Assembly: GCF_009831215.1 (NCBI RefSeq)
Contig: NZ_WUTW01000001.1
Span: forward strand, 915,192-979,191
Reading direction: 5' to 3'
Length of the DNA: 64,000 bases
Source of the DNA: Actinomadura rayongensis
Lineage (GTDB): Bacteria; Actinomycetota; Actinomycetes; Streptosporangiales; Streptosporangiaceae
Part shown: positions 26,876 to 35,586 of the stretch, piece after piece
How the letters are laid out: each line of letters starts with the position of its first letter
How positions within the stretch are numbered: the first letter of the stretch is position 1
Position numbers and translations under genes: made by a program
Notes under the pieces: generated by a model
Told to the model about the DNA's origin: nothing
Seen by the model: the letters and a program-made list of their open reading frames with translations, nothing else
The model's database searches: none

Positions 26876-27802
26876 ATGCGCGTACTCGTCACCGGCGCCG
26901 CCGGGTTCATCGGCTCCCATCTCGTCGACCGGCTGCTGGCCGACGGCCACGAGGTCGCCGGTCTGGACGACCTGTCCTCGGGCGGGAACGTCCGCGACGA
27001 CGTGGAGCTGTGGGAGCTGGACGTCGCGGACCCGGCCGTCGCGGCACGGGTCGCGGCGTTCCGTCCCGAGGCGGCGTGCCACCTCGCGGCGCAGGTGAGC
27101 GTCCGCGCGAGCGTCGCCGACCCCGCGCACGACGCCCGCGTCAACGTGCTCGGCACCGCGAACCTGCTGGAGGCGATGCGCGCGGCGGGCGGACGCAAGG
27201 TCGTGCTGACGTCGAGCTGCGCGGTCTACGGCGTCCCCGACACTCTGCCCGTCCCGGCGGACGCCCCGCTGCGCCCCGCGTCGCCGTACGCGGCGTCCAA
27301 GGTGGCGGGCGAGGTCTACGCGGGCATGTACCGGGCGCTGCACGGCCTGGACTTCACGACGCTGACGCTCGCGAACGTCTACGGCCCGCGCCAGACGCCC
27401 GAGGGCGAGGCGGGCGTGGTCTCGATCTTCACCGACGCGCTGCTCGCGGGCCGCCCGACCCGCGTGTACGGCGACGGCACCCAGACCCGCGACTACATCT
27501 ACGTGGCCGACGTGGTGGACGCGTTCGCCCGCGCGATCGGCGAAGCGGGCAGCGGCCGACGCTTCAACGTCGGCACGGGCAGCCAAACCACCGACCGAGC
27601 CCTGCACACGCTCGTCGCGAAAGCCGCAGGCGCCCCGGACGCTCCCGCGTTCGCCCCGCCCAGACTCGGCGACCTCCCGACGATGGCCGTCGACCCGTCC
27701 GAGACGAGAACGACGCTCGGCTGGGAACCCTCCACCGCACTCCAGGACGGCCTGGAGAAGACGGTCGAATGGGCCAAAGGCCGCACCCGCCAGCGGTCCT
27801 GA
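26876..27802 (+). CDS. NAD-dependent epimerase/dehydratase (UDP-glucose 4-epimerase-like)
   Basis: 308 residues. An extended SDR: VTGAAGFIGSHLVDRL at the N-terminus, a catalytic Ser/Thr in LTSSCAVYG (~115), SPYAASKVAGE (Tyr-x3-Lys, ~140) and GDGTQTRDYIYVADVVDAF (~200). This is the GalE/sugar-nucleotide epimerase pattern. The gene starts 38 bases after rsrA. It probably makes a sugar nucleotide for the cell envelope. The exact sugar cannot be told from sequence alone. Confidence 0.85.
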   Translation: MRVLVTGAAGFIGSHLVDRLLADGHEVAGLDDLSSGGNVRDDVELWELDVADPAVAARVAAFRPEAACHLAAQVSVRASVADPAHDARVNVLGTANLLEAMRAAGGRKVVLTSSCAVYGVPDTLPVPADAPLRPASPYAASKVAGEVYAGMYRALHGLDFTTLTLANVYGPRQTPEGEAGVVSIFTDALLAGRPTRVYGDGTQTRDYIYVADVVDAFARAIGEAGSGRRFNVGTGSQTTDRALHTLVAKAAGAPDAPAFAPPRLGDLPTMAVDPSETRTTLGWEPSTALQDGLEKTVEWAKGRTRQRS

Positions 27803-28090
27803 CAGGCGCCTTCACCGCTCCGCGGGTGGGCACGTGCAGATTCGCGTGCAAGCAAGGCGTGCAAGTGCATTGTGCGCGTACGCAGCGTCGACAAAAGAAC
27901 CCGCAGCGTCACCCACCGTGGTCATTAGTTCACGCTTTGCTCACGATTCGCAGCATCCCTGTGTGGCTTAGTACACCCACGTTAGGCTTGGCCCAGAATC
28001 AGTTAAGGGATCCTGGGGTGTGCGTCCTGTAAGGTGCGCGCCCTTCCCGGGCCTGTCCCGGAGGGCTCCAGGGCACGTGGGGGGAGACTC
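27803..28090. other. Intergenic region, no gene seen
   Basis: About 290 bases without a credible coding frame. The segment is less GC-rich than the surroundings between ~27,890 and 28,010 and probably contains the promoter for the 20-codon reading frame and the HD-protein operon downstream. No clear -35/-10 pair could be fixed. Confidence 0.5.
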
Positions 28091-28153
28091 GTGACCATCA
28101 CCAAGACCACCGAGCGCACAAAGACGACCAAGCGCGGCATTTCCTGGGTTTGA
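28091..28153 (+). CDS. Possible 20-residue peptide ahead of the HD operon
   Basis: GTG start after GGGGGGAG with good spacing, then 20 codons and TGA. The peptide begins MTITKTTERTKTTKRG and ends ISWV: a Thr/Lys-rich front with one Trp three codons from the end. It may be a leader peptide controlling the HD genes, a small secreted or modified peptide, or chance. It is followed by a strong hairpin. No homologue is known to me. Confidence 0.4.
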   Translation: MTITKTTERTKTTKRGISWV

Positions 28154-28200
28154 GGGCGTTGAGCAGCGACCCCGACCGTCACGCGAGTGCGTTAACTGAG

Positions 28201-28236
28201 CGCCCGGGGACGAAGCCGAAGGCGAGTCCCCGGGCG
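28201..28236 (+). promoter_or_regulatory. Strong hairpin in the leader of the HD operon
   Basis: CGCCCGGGGAC and GTCCCCGGGCG form a perfect 11-base-pair stem; the 14-base loop can itself fold (GCC-GAA-GGC). It lies 48 bases after the small reading frame and 98 bases before the first HD gene. There is no T-run, so an attenuator or RNA-stability element is as likely as a terminator. Confidence 0.5.
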
Positions 28237-28333
28237 GGAAGATCGCGAAGCGATGCAGCACTCGCCCAAGGTCCGGTTGCGGAGCGAGCGCCAGCGAGCG
28301 GAGCAGGCCGGAACTTGAATAAGTGGAGCGGCG

Positions 28334-29677
28334 ATGCGTGAGCTGCCCGCGGCTGCGTGGGTGTTCGTGTGCGGGGTGGTCGCGCTGGCGGCGGGCATCG
28401 TCGTCACCGCGCCGTTCACCGGTCTGGACTGGGCGACCCTCGCGGTCCTCGTCGTCCTGTTCCTCGTCTGCGACTCCGCTCCGGCGCAGCTCACGGTGGA
28501 ACGCGCCCGGGTGTCGCTGGGTTTCGCGGCGAGCCTGGCGTCCGTGGTGATGCTCGGCCCGGCGGGCGCGGCGCTGCTCGGGCTGAGCGCCGTCGTGACG
28601 GGTCAGCGCATGTTCGCGCCGGTCAAGCGGATGTTCAACGCGGCGCAGTTCGCGCTCGGCGGGTTCGCGGCCGGGGTGGTGTTCGACCTGCTCGGCGGGT
28701 CGAGGTTCCCGCCGGGCGGGCCGGCGTGGGTGGAGCACGTGATCGGCCCGTTCGTCGCGGCGGCGATCACGTTCGTGCTGGTGAACCTGGCGCTGACGAC
28801 CGGCATCCTCGTCCTCGCCAGGCAGGCCACGCTGCGCGCGATGCTCCGCGAGAGCGGGCGCCTGGTGTTCGGCTGTCTCGGCTACAGCATGTTCGGCCTG
28901 CTCATCGCGGGTCTGTGGCCGGGGATCCGGGCGTTCGCGGCGGTGCTCGTCCTGCTGCCGCTGTTCATCGCGCGGTGGGCGCTGGAGCAGGCGCACGACC
29001 AGCAGCGCGCGCACGCGGCGACGCTCGCCGCGCTCTGCCAGGCCGTCGAGACGAAGGACTACTACACGCGCGGCCACTCCGAGCGGGTGTCGCGCGGCTC
29101 GGTGATGATCGCGCAGCAGATCGGGATGCGGCCCGCGCGCGTCGAGGCGATCCGGTACGCGGGGATGCTGCACGACGTGGGCAAGCTCGGCGTCCCGACG
29201 ACCGTCCTGCAGAAGGACGGCCCGATGACCGAGCACGAGCTGGCCGCGATCCAGCTCCACCCGATGCGCGGGCTGGAGATCGTCCGAGAGATCGGGTTCC
29301 TGGACGAGGCCCTCGCCGGCATCATGCACCACCACGAGAAGATGAACGGGCGCGGCTACCCGATGGGCCTGGCCGGGGACGAGATCCCCGAGTTCGCGCG
29401 GGTCATCTCGGTCGCGGACGCGTTCGACGCCATGACGTCCAACCGGTCCTACCGCGCCGCGCGCAGCATCGAGGAGGCGGTCGCCGAGCTGCGCCGCTCG
29501 TCCGGCGACCACTTCGACCCCGTCATCGTGGACGCCTTCCTGCTGGCGCTGGAGCGCGAGGGCTGGGACCCGCCGGGCCCCGTCGCGCCGCCGGAGGACG
29601 CCGCGCAGACCACCGCGCAGGACCACGACGACCCGACCGCGCCGATCCGCGTCACCCGCGACGGGGCCGCCCGATGA
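28334..29677 (+). CDS. Membrane protein with HD-GYP-type phosphohydrolase domain
   Basis: 447 residues. The first ~215 residues hold about seven to eight hydrophobic helices. Residues ~230-415 form an HD domain: GHSERVSRGS, MLHDVGKLGVP (HD pair, ~281) and HHHEKMNGRGYPMGL (~335), then VADAFDAMTSNRSYR. The HHE..GRGYP signature is that of HD-GYP domains, most of which hydrolyse cyclic di-GMP, though this is not proven for actinobacterial members. The Pro/Ala-rich tail is disordered. It overlaps the next HD gene by ATGA. Confidence 0.85.
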   Translation: MRELPAAAWVFVCGVVALAAGIVVTAPFTGLDWATLAVLVVLFLVCDSAPAQLTVERARVSLGFAASLASVVMLGPAGAALLGLSAVVTGQRMFAPVKRMFNAAQFALGGFAAGVVFDLLGGSRFPPGGPAWVEHVIGPFVAAAITFVLVNLALTTGILVLARQATLRAMLRESGRLVFGCLGYSMFGLLIAGLWPGIRAFAAVLVLLPLFIARWALEQAHDQQRAHAATLAALCQAVETKDYYTRGHSERVSRGSVMIAQQIGMRPARVEAIRYAGMLHDVGKLGVPTTVLQKDGPMTEHELAAIQLHPMRGLEIVREIGFLDEALAGIMHHHEKMNGRGYPMGLAGDEIPEFARVISVADAFDAMTSNRSYRAARSIEEAVAELRRSSGDHFDPVIVDAFLLALEREGWDPPGPVAPPEDAAQTTAQDHDDPTAPIRVTRDGAAR

Positions 29678-30981
29678 GCGCTGAGGCCGGGTACCGGCGG
29701 CCCGGCTGGCAGACGATCGACCCGGGGCAGGCGCTGTTGATGGCGACGGCCGGGCTGGTCGTGCTGGTGGCGGTCACCGAGGTCGCGGCGGTCCGGCTCG
29801 TGCAGCCCGACATGGCCGTGTTCTTCGGCGTGCTCATCGCGCTCGGCGAGCTGTTCCGGATGGTGATGCCGGGCAACCGCGAGGTCGCGCCGGTCGGCAC
29901 CGCGGGCGCGCTCGGCTACGCGCTGCTCGCCGGGGTGGGGGGCAGTCCGGACGGGCGCGAGGGCGCGGGCTTCCTCGACGTCGTCCCCGCGACGCACTCG
30001 CCGTTCCAGGTGATCGCGGTCGCCGCCGCCGGGATGCTCGTCGGGACGCTCCCGCACCTGGCCGTCGGGCGCTCGCCCCGGCCGGACGCGATGGCGCGGC
30101 GGCTGCTGACGGTCGCGATCGTGGCGTTCCTGTTCCGTCCGATCCTCGGGCTGCACCCCGCCTGGCAGGTGCTGCTGGCGGTCATGGGCGTCGTGGTGGT
30201 GCTGTCCTGCTTCCTGGAGGTGCTGGTCACGGCCGTGCTGCGCGCCGAGTCGGTGCGGTTCGGGATCGCCGTCCGGGACGAGATCCGCGCCAAGCTCGCC
30301 CTGTGCGCGGCGACGAACGCGACCGCGATGCTCATCGCCGTCGCGACGACCGTCATGGGCCCGGCCGCGCTGCTGGTCTTCACCGCGCCGATCCTCGTCA
30401 CGCAGTTCGCGTTCCGCCGCTACGCCGGGATCCGCGCGACGTACCTGCAGACCGTCCGGGCGCTGTCGCGGGTCACCGAGGTCGGCGGGTACGTCGAGAC
30501 CGGGCACTCGCGGCGCGTGTCGCGGCTCGCGGTCGCGATGGGACGCGAACTCGGCATGTCCGAGGAGGAACTGCTCGAACTGGAGTACGCGGCGCTCATG
30601 CACGACATCGGGCAGCTCGCGCTCGGCGACCCGATCCCCGGCGGCGCGACCGTCCTCGCCTCGCCCGCCGAGCAACGCCGCATCGCCGAACTCGGCGCCG
30701 AGGTCATCAAGCAGACCGGCGTGCTGGACCGGGTCGCCGACATCGTGCGGCTCTCGTCCCACCCGTACCGGACGGGCCGGGGCGACGCCGAGCCGTCCCC
30801 GCCGCTCGCCGGGCGCATCATCAAGGTCGCCAACGCCTACGACGACCTCGTCGGCGACTCCCGCGACCGGGACCGGGGCGCGGCCGTCCTGGAACGGCTC
30901 CGGCTGGACTCGGCGGCCGAGTACGACCCGGCCGTCGTGGAGGCGCTGTCGCGCGTCGTGGACCGCCGCCCCCGCCACTGA
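29674..30981 (+). CDS. Second membrane HD-domain protein (degenerate GYP)
   Basis: 435 residues, same architecture as the preceding protein: about seven N-terminal hydrophobic helices to ~residue 240, then an HD domain (GHSRRVSRLAV, LMHDIGQLALGDP). The GYP region reads SSHPYRTGRGDAE and lacks the HHE and GYP residues of the first protein, so its activity may differ or be lost. ATGA coupling implies equimolar production, and the two may form a heterocomplex (inference). Confidence 0.8.
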   Translation: MSAEAGYRRPGWQTIDPGQALLMATAGLVVLVAVTEVAAVRLVQPDMAVFFGVLIALGELFRMVMPGNREVAPVGTAGALGYALLAGVGGSPDGREGAGFLDVVPATHSPFQVIAVAAAGMLVGTLPHLAVGRSPRPDAMARRLLTVAIVAFLFRPILGLHPAWQVLLAVMGVVVVLSCFLEVLVTAVLRAESVRFGIAVRDEIRAKLALCAATNATAMLIAVATTVMGPAALLVFTAPILVTQFAFRRYAGIRATYLQTVRALSRVTEVGGYVETGHSRRVSRLAVAMGRELGMSEEELLELEYAALMHDIGQLALGDPIPGGATVLASPAEQRRIAELGAEVIKQTGVLDRVADIVRLSSHPYRTGRGDAEPSPPLAGRIIKVANAYDDLVGDSRDRDRGAAVLERLRLDSAAEYDPAVVEALSRVVDRRPRH

Positions 30982-31135
30982 CCGGCATGTCCGTCGCGCC
31001 GGGGTGTGCCGGGTGAAGGGCGGGTACCGACAAAACCACGCGCGGGTATTTGTCGTCCGCGCCGCCGCCCGGACGGCCCGGACCGGGCTAATCTCGGCGC
31101 GAAGACGTGCCGAAAGACGAGAGGGAGTCGTTTCC

Positions 31136-32473
31136 GTGTTCGAGTCCGTCCTCGTGGCCAACCGCGGCGAGATCGCCAGCCGGGTCGTCCACACCGTGCG
31201 CGCGATGGGCCTGAAGGCCGTCGCGGTGTACTCCGAGGCCGACGCGGAGACGCCGTTCGTCGCCGAGGCCGACGAGGCGATCCTCATCGGGTCCGCCGAC
31301 CCGTCGCGCAGCTACCTCGACGGCGCCGCGATCCTGGAGGCCGCGCGCCGCACCAACGCGCAGGCGATCCACCCCGGCTACGGGTTCCTCGCCGAGAACG
31401 CCGCGTTCGCGCGCGCCGTCGCCGACCGGGGCCTCGGCTGGATCGGCGCGCCGCCGCTCGCCATCGCCCGGCTGCGCGACAAGATCAACGCGCGGAACCT
31501 CATGAAGGAGGCGGGCGTCCCGGTCTGCCCCGGCGTCTGGGAGCCCGTCCCGGACGAGGACACCGCCGTCGAGGAGGCCGAGCGGATCGGCTACCCCGTC
31601 ATGGTGAAGGCCGCGGCGGGCGGCGGGGGCGTCGGGATGGGCGCCGCGCACGCCGAGGACGCCCTGCGCGCCGCCTACCGCACCGCCCGCAGCCGCGCCG
31701 AGCGGTTCTTCGACGGCTCCGACATCCTGCTGGAACGCTTCGTCACCGGCGCGCGGCACGTCGAGATCCAGATCCTCGGGCTCGCGGACGGCACCGTCGT
31801 CGCCCTCGGCGACCGCGACTGCTCGGTGCAGCGCCGGCACCAGAAGCTCGTCGGCGAGTCCCCCTCGCCCGCGCTGGACGCCGAGCTGCGCACCCGGATG
31901 GCGGACGCGGCCGTCCGCGCGGGCGAGGCCGTCGGCTTCCGCGGCGCCGGGACGGTCGAGTTCCTCGTCGCGCCCGCCGCCGGCGAATTCTACTTCATCG
32001 AACTCGGCGCGAGCCTGTCCGCCGAGCATCCCGTCACCGAGCTGGTCACCGGCATCGACCTGGTCGAGCAGCAGCTCAGGGTCGCGGCGGGCGAGCCCGT
32101 CACGTTCACCGGCACCGCGCCGCACGGCCACGCGCTGGCGTTCCGGATCTACGCCGAGGACCCCAAGTGCTTCCTGCCCGGCCCCGGCCGCGTCCGGGTG
32201 TGGGAGGAGCCGGTCGGCGACGGCATCCGCATCGACGCCGGATACGCCGAGGGCGGCACGGTCTCGCCCGTCTACGACCTGCTCATGGCGAAGCTGTGCG
32301 TCCACGCCGCCGACCGTCCGGCGGCGCTGGAACGGGCGCGCGCCGCGCTCGGCGCGTTCCGCGTCGAGGGGCCGCGCTCGAACATCCCGTTCCACCTCGA
32401 ACTGCTCGACCGTCCCGAGTTCCGGGACGGCGGCCACGACACCGCGCTCGTCGGGCGGATGCGGGACGGCTGA
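31136..32473 (+). CDS. Biotin-carboxylase-like ATP-grasp protein with altered active site
   Basis: 445 residues, the length of AccC, starting at a GTG after GAGGGAG. The biotin carboxylase fold is clear: VANRGEIASRVV, RHVEIQILG, DRDCSVQRRHQK and AFRIYAEDP. However, the catalytic segment that in AccC reads EMNTRIQVEHPVTE is here ELGASLSAEHPVTE (~289-302), so the Asn, the bicarbonate-binding Arg and the following Gln are replaced by Gly, Ser and Ser. The glycine loop also lost its Arg (GGGGVGM). The ATP-binding Lys residues remain. It may be inactive as a carboxylase or act on another substrate. A free biotin carrier gene follows. Confidence 0.8.
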   Translation: MFESVLVANRGEIASRVVHTVRAMGLKAVAVYSEADAETPFVAEADEAILIGSADPSRSYLDGAAILEAARRTNAQAIHPGYGFLAENAAFARAVADRGLGWIGAPPLAIARLRDKINARNLMKEAGVPVCPGVWEPVPDEDTAVEEAERIGYPVMVKAAAGGGGVGMGAAHAEDALRAAYRTARSRAERFFDGSDILLERFVTGARHVEIQILGLADGTVVALGDRDCSVQRRHQKLVGESPSPALDAELRTRMADAAVRAGEAVGFRGAGTVEFLVAPAAGEFYFIELGASLSAEHPVTELVTGIDLVEQQLRVAAGEPVTFTGTAPHGHALAFRIYAEDPKCFLPGPGRVRVWEEPVGDGIRIDAGYAEGGTVSPVYDLLMAKLCVHAADRPAALERARAALGAFRVEGPRSNIPFHLELLDRPEFRDGGHDTALVGRMRDG

Positions 32474-32519
32474 CCGGCCGGCCCCGCCCCGGGCGCTACT
32501 GCGATGAAGGGAGCCCGCC

Positions 32520-32732
32520 GTGACCGAGGTCCGCGCGGAGATGGTGGCGAAGCTGCTGGAGGTCACGGTCGCCGAGGGCGAGCGTGTCAACGAGGGCGAC
32601 ACCCTCGTCCTGCTGGAGTCGATGAAGATGGAGATCCCCGTGCAGGCGGAGGAGCCGGGCGTGGTCACGCGGCTCGCCGTCACGGCGGGCGCGCAGGTCC
32701 AGGCGGGCGACCTGCTCGCGGTGATCGAGTAA
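32520..32732 (+). CDS. Free biotin/lipoyl carrier protein (TB7.3-like)
   Basis: 70 residues, essentially one biotinyl domain with the intact attachment motif LLESMKMEIPVQ (Lys ~40). It lacks the N-terminal extension of AccB. Size and sequence match the small actinobacterial biotinylated protein TB7.3 (Rv3221c), which lies next to rshA-sigH and pdtaS in M. tuberculosis. GTG start with AAGGGAG. Its partner may be the preceding carboxylase-like protein (inference). Confidence 0.9.
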   Translation: MTEVRAEMVAKLLEVTVAEGERVNEGDTLVLLESMKMEIPVQAEEPGVVTRLAVTAGAQVQAGDLLAVIE

Positions 32733-32747
32733 GAGTAAAGTGCCGCC

Positions 32748-32936
32748 GTGGAGACGACGACCTACTGCGACCGCTGCGGCCGTCCGGACGCCGACGGCCC
32801 GCACGACGCGTGCCGCGCCGCCCGCGCGATGGAACCGCCGCGCTACTGCCCGGCGTGCCGCCGCCGCATGATCGTCCAGGTGACGCCGCTCGGCTGGACG
32901 GCCCGCTGCTCCGAGCACGGCGAGACGCGCGGCTGA
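32748..32936 (+). CDS. bsaP: Biotin synthase auxiliary protein (small zinc-ribbon-like)
   Basis: 62 residues with two cysteine pairs and extra ligands: [17 protein letters not shown] (~7-23) and [10 protein letters not shown] (~32), then CSEHG near the end. This resembles the small actinobacterial protein BsaP encoded with bioB and needed for biotin synthase activity. It starts at a GTG 16 bases after the carrier gene. The family assignment rests on the motif pattern and the bioD-bioB context. Confidence 0.7.
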   Translation: METTTYCDRCGRPDADGPHDACRAARAMEPPRYCPACRRRMIVQVTPLGWTARCSEHGETRG

Positions 32937-33022
32937 TCCGCGGCTGATACAAAGTCCGGCCCGCCAACACTGTGGGATCCGGCAGCGACAGCGGTTTAGG
33001 GGTGCGCGCTAGTGTGCCGCAC

Positions 33023-33757
33023 GTGAGTGTGCTCGTGGTGACCGGTACTTGTACCGGAGTCGGGAAGACCGTCGTCACCGCCGCCCTGGCCGCGCTGGCG
33101 GCGGCGCGCGGGGCCTCGGTGGCGGTGGTGAAGCCCGGCCAGACCGGCGTCGAGCCCGGCGCGCCCGGCGATCTCGACGACGTCCGGCGGCTCGCCGGCG
33201 TCACCGACCTGCACGAGTGCGCGCGCTTCCCCGACCCGCTGTCGCCCGCGGCGGCGGCGCGGTACGCCGGTCTCCCGCCGGTGCGGCTGCCCGAGGTGGC
33301 CGGGGAGGTCGGGACGCTCGCCAAGTCCCGGTCCCTGGTCCTGGTGGAGGGCGCGGGCGGGCTGCTCGTCCGGTACGACGACGAGGGCCGCACCATCGCC
33401 GACCTCGCGCGCTGGCTCGGCGCGGCCGTCCTGGTCGTCGCCCGGCCCGACCTCGGCACGCTCAACCACACCGCGCTGACGCTGGAGGCGCTCGCGCACC
33501 GCGGCGTCCAGCTCGCCGGGGTCGTCGTCGGGGCGTGGCCGGACGACCCGGACCTCGCCATGCGCGCCAACCTGCGCGATCTGGAGACGATCGCCGCCCG
33601 TCCGCTCGCCGGGGCGCTGCCCGCGGGCGCGGGGGCGCTCGACCCGGCCGAGTTCCTGCTCGCCGCGCGCGGGGGCCTGGCCCCGGCGTTCGGCGGAGTG
33701 TTCGACCCCGTGGCGTTCCACGCGGCCCACGGTCTGCCCCAGAAGGAGATCCCGTGA
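33023..33757 (+). CDS. bioD: Dethiobiotin synthetase
   Basis: 244 residues from a GTG; other GTGs nine and eleven bases upstream are possible. P-loop [15 protein letters not shown] at the N-terminus, VVKPGQTGV (~38) and [12 protein letters not shown] (~105) are the ATP- and substrate-binding motifs of BioD. It closes the ureido ring of diaminopelargonate with CO2 and ATP. It overlaps bioB by GTGA, so the last two steps of biotin synthesis are translationally coupled. Confidence 0.95.
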   Translation: MSVLVVTGTCTGVGKTVVTAALAALAAARGASVAVVKPGQTGVEPGAPGDLDDVRRLAGVTDLHECARFPDPLSPAAAARYAGLPPVRLPEVAGEVGTLAKSRSLVLVEGAGGLLVRYDDEGRTIADLARWLGAAVLVVARPDLGTLNHTALTLEALAHRGVQLAGVVVGAWPDDPDLAMRANLRDLETIAARPLAGALPAGAGALDPAEFLLAARGGLAPAFGGVFDPVAFHAAHGLPQKEIP

Positions 33758-34749
33758 CCGACATCCTCGACGTCGCCCGCCGCCAGGTGCTCGACGAGGG
33801 CCGCGGCCTGTCCGCGTCCCAGGTGCTCGACTGCCTCAACCTCCCCGACGACCGGCTGAAGGACCTCCTCGCGCTCGCCCACGACGTCCGGATGCGCTGG
33901 TGCGGCCCGGAGGTCGAGGTGGAGGGCATCGTCTCGCTGAAGACCGGCGGCTGCCCGGAGGACTGCCACTTCTGCTCCCAGTCCGGGACGTTCCAGTCGC
34001 CCGTCCGGTCGGTGTGGCTGAACATCCCCGAGCTGGTGGAGGCGGCGAAGGAGACCGCGAAGACCGGCGCGACCGAGTTCTGCATCGTCGCGGCGGTGCG
34101 CGGCCCGGACGAGCGGCTGATGAAGCAGGTCCGCGAGGGCGTCGCGGCGATCAACGCGGCCGTGGACATCAACATCGCGTGCTCGCTCGGGATGCTGACG
34201 CAGGAGCAGGTGGACGAGCTGGCCGCGATGGGCGTCCACCGCTACAACCACAACCTGGAGACCGCCCGGTCGCACTTCCCTAACGTCGTCACCACGCACT
34301 CGTGGGAGGAGCGCTGGGACACGCTGCGGATGGTGAAGGACGCCGGCATGGAGGTGTGCTGCGGCGGCATCATCGGCATGGGCGAGACGCGCGAGCAGCG
34401 CGCCGAGTTCGCCGGGCAGCTCGCCGAGCTGGAGCCGGACGAGGTGCCGCTGAACTTCCTCACGCCGCGTCCGGGCACGCCGTTCGCGGACCGTCCGCTG
34501 GTGGAGGGCGCCGAGGCGCTGAAGACGATCGGCGCGTTCCGCCTCGCGCTGCCCCGGACGATCCTGCGTTACGCGGGCGGACGCGAGCTGACGCTCGGCG
34601 ACTTCGGCACCCGCGAGGGGATGCTCGGCGGCATCAACGCGGTGATCGTCGGCAACTACCTGACGACGCTGGGCCGTCCCGCCGAACAGGACCTGGAACT
34701 GCTGACCGAACTCGAAATGCCCATCAAGGCCCTGTCCAAGACCCTCTGA
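33754..34749 (+). CDS. bioB: Biotin synthase (radical SAM)
   Basis: 331 residues. The radical SAM cluster motif C-x3-C-x2-C appears as [12 protein letters not shown] (~67). Residues for the second [2Fe-2S] cluster lie at [19 protein letters not shown] and [14 protein letters not shown], and the substrate Arg lies in RYAGGRE. It inserts sulfur into dethiobiotin. The product end ([20 protein letters not shown]) is typical of actinobacterial BioB. A strong terminator hairpin follows. Confidence 0.97.
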   Translation: MTDILDVARRQVLDEGRGLSASQVLDCLNLPDDRLKDLLALAHDVRMRWCGPEVEVEGIVSLKTGGCPEDCHFCSQSGTFQSPVRSVWLNIPELVEAAKETAKTGATEFCIVAAVRGPDERLMKQVREGVAAINAAVDINIACSLGMLTQEQVDELAAMGVHRYNHNLETARSHFPNVVTTHSWEERWDTLRMVKDAGMEVCCGGIIGMGETREQRAEFAGQLAELEPDEVPLNFLTPRPGTPFADRPLVEGAEALKTIGAFRLALPRTILRYAGGRELTLGDFGTREGMLGGINAVIVGNYLTTLGRPAEQDLELLTELEMPIKALSKTL

Positions 34750-34778
34750 CCCCGCACTTGGACAGCCGACGGCAGACC

Positions 34779-34809
34779 GCGCCGCAGGGGACCGCGTCCC
34801 CTGCGGCGC
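34779..34809. terminator. Bidirectional hairpin between bioB and Uma2 gene
   Basis: GCGCCGCAGGGGAC and GTCCCCTGCGGCGC form a perfect 14-base-pair stem with a three-base loop (CGC). It lies between convergent genes, ending four bases before the Uma2-family stop. There is no long T-run, as is common in high-GC genomes. Confidence 0.8.
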
Positions 34810-34813
34810 GCGT

Positions 34814-35470
34814 TCACCAGGTCGTCCAGTTGCTCGTGTCGATGTCGATGTCGAACGGCTCGGGCAGGTGGACGGTCTTGCCGAACTCCCATTCCTGCAC
34901 GTCGAGATAGGCGCTCGAACCGCTGTCGGGCAGCGAGTACAGAAAAGTGCGGGCGACCTTGGGGTCACGGTCGATCAGCAAATAGTACGGGACGCCGACC
35001 TGGGCGTACGTGTTCCACTTGGTCGGCTTCCCGGCTTTCGGTGCGGCCTTCCGGGTTCTCCGGGCATTGCGCGGAGAGGTGACCTCACCGACGACCTCAA
35101 CATGGTTCGAGTACACGGTGGGCTTGCCGGATCGGTCGAGCTCGGCGACGATCTCGGAATCGAAGACCATCAGGTCGGGGATATGCCCATCGCCTGTGTC
35201 GGCCATCCGCAGGTTGGTGCCGTGCCGGGCGTGCCAGCCGGAGCTGTCTCCGCGCACGTCCGCGTGAGTGAACGCGTGGAGGATGTCGTCGACGACGACG
35301 GCATGCTGACGTGTCGGTGCGGGGGAGACGTCGATGACTCCTCCGATGATTTCGACTCGGCTGTCGTCGCCGGCGACGCGCAGGAAGTCGTGCAGCTCGG
35401 CGCGCTCGAACATTGCGATGGGTGTGTCCGGGAGGACCACCTGGCGTTTCGGAACTTTCACGACAATCAC
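34814..35470 (-). CDS. Uma2-family (DUF820) putative endonuclease-fold protein
   Basis: 218 residues. The PD-(D/E)xK-like pattern of Uma2 is visible: ERAELHDFLRVAG, VEIIGGVIDVSP, HIPDLMVFD (Asp ~98), VEVVGEVTSPRN (Glu ~128) and KWNTYAQVGVPYYLLID (~149-165). Uma2 proteins are frequent in cyanobacteria and actinomycetes, often in multiple copies, with no proven function. It starts at GTG with AAGGGAAGGG upstream. Composition is slightly less GC-rich than its neighbours. Confidence 0.82.
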   Translation of the reverse strand: MIVVKVPKRQVVLPDTPIAMFERAELHDFLRVAGDDSRVEIIGGVIDVSPAPTRQHAVVVDDILHAFTHADVRGDSSGWHARHGTNLRMADTGDGHIPDLMVFDSEIVAELDRSGKPTVYSNHVEVVGEVTSPRNARRTRKAAPKAGKPTKWNTYAQVGVPYYLLIDRDPKVARTFLYSLPDSGSSAYLDVQEWEFGKTVHLPEPFDIDIDTSNWTTW

Positions 35471-35586
35471 GTTTTGTAGCCCTTCCCTTACGGCCTGCTC
35501 CCGTCATCGTAGGGTCGGGTTGAGACGAGCGTACCCAGAACGTGGGATCTCGTCGCGCTCTGTGACGTGCCGTCCGATGAAGGACG

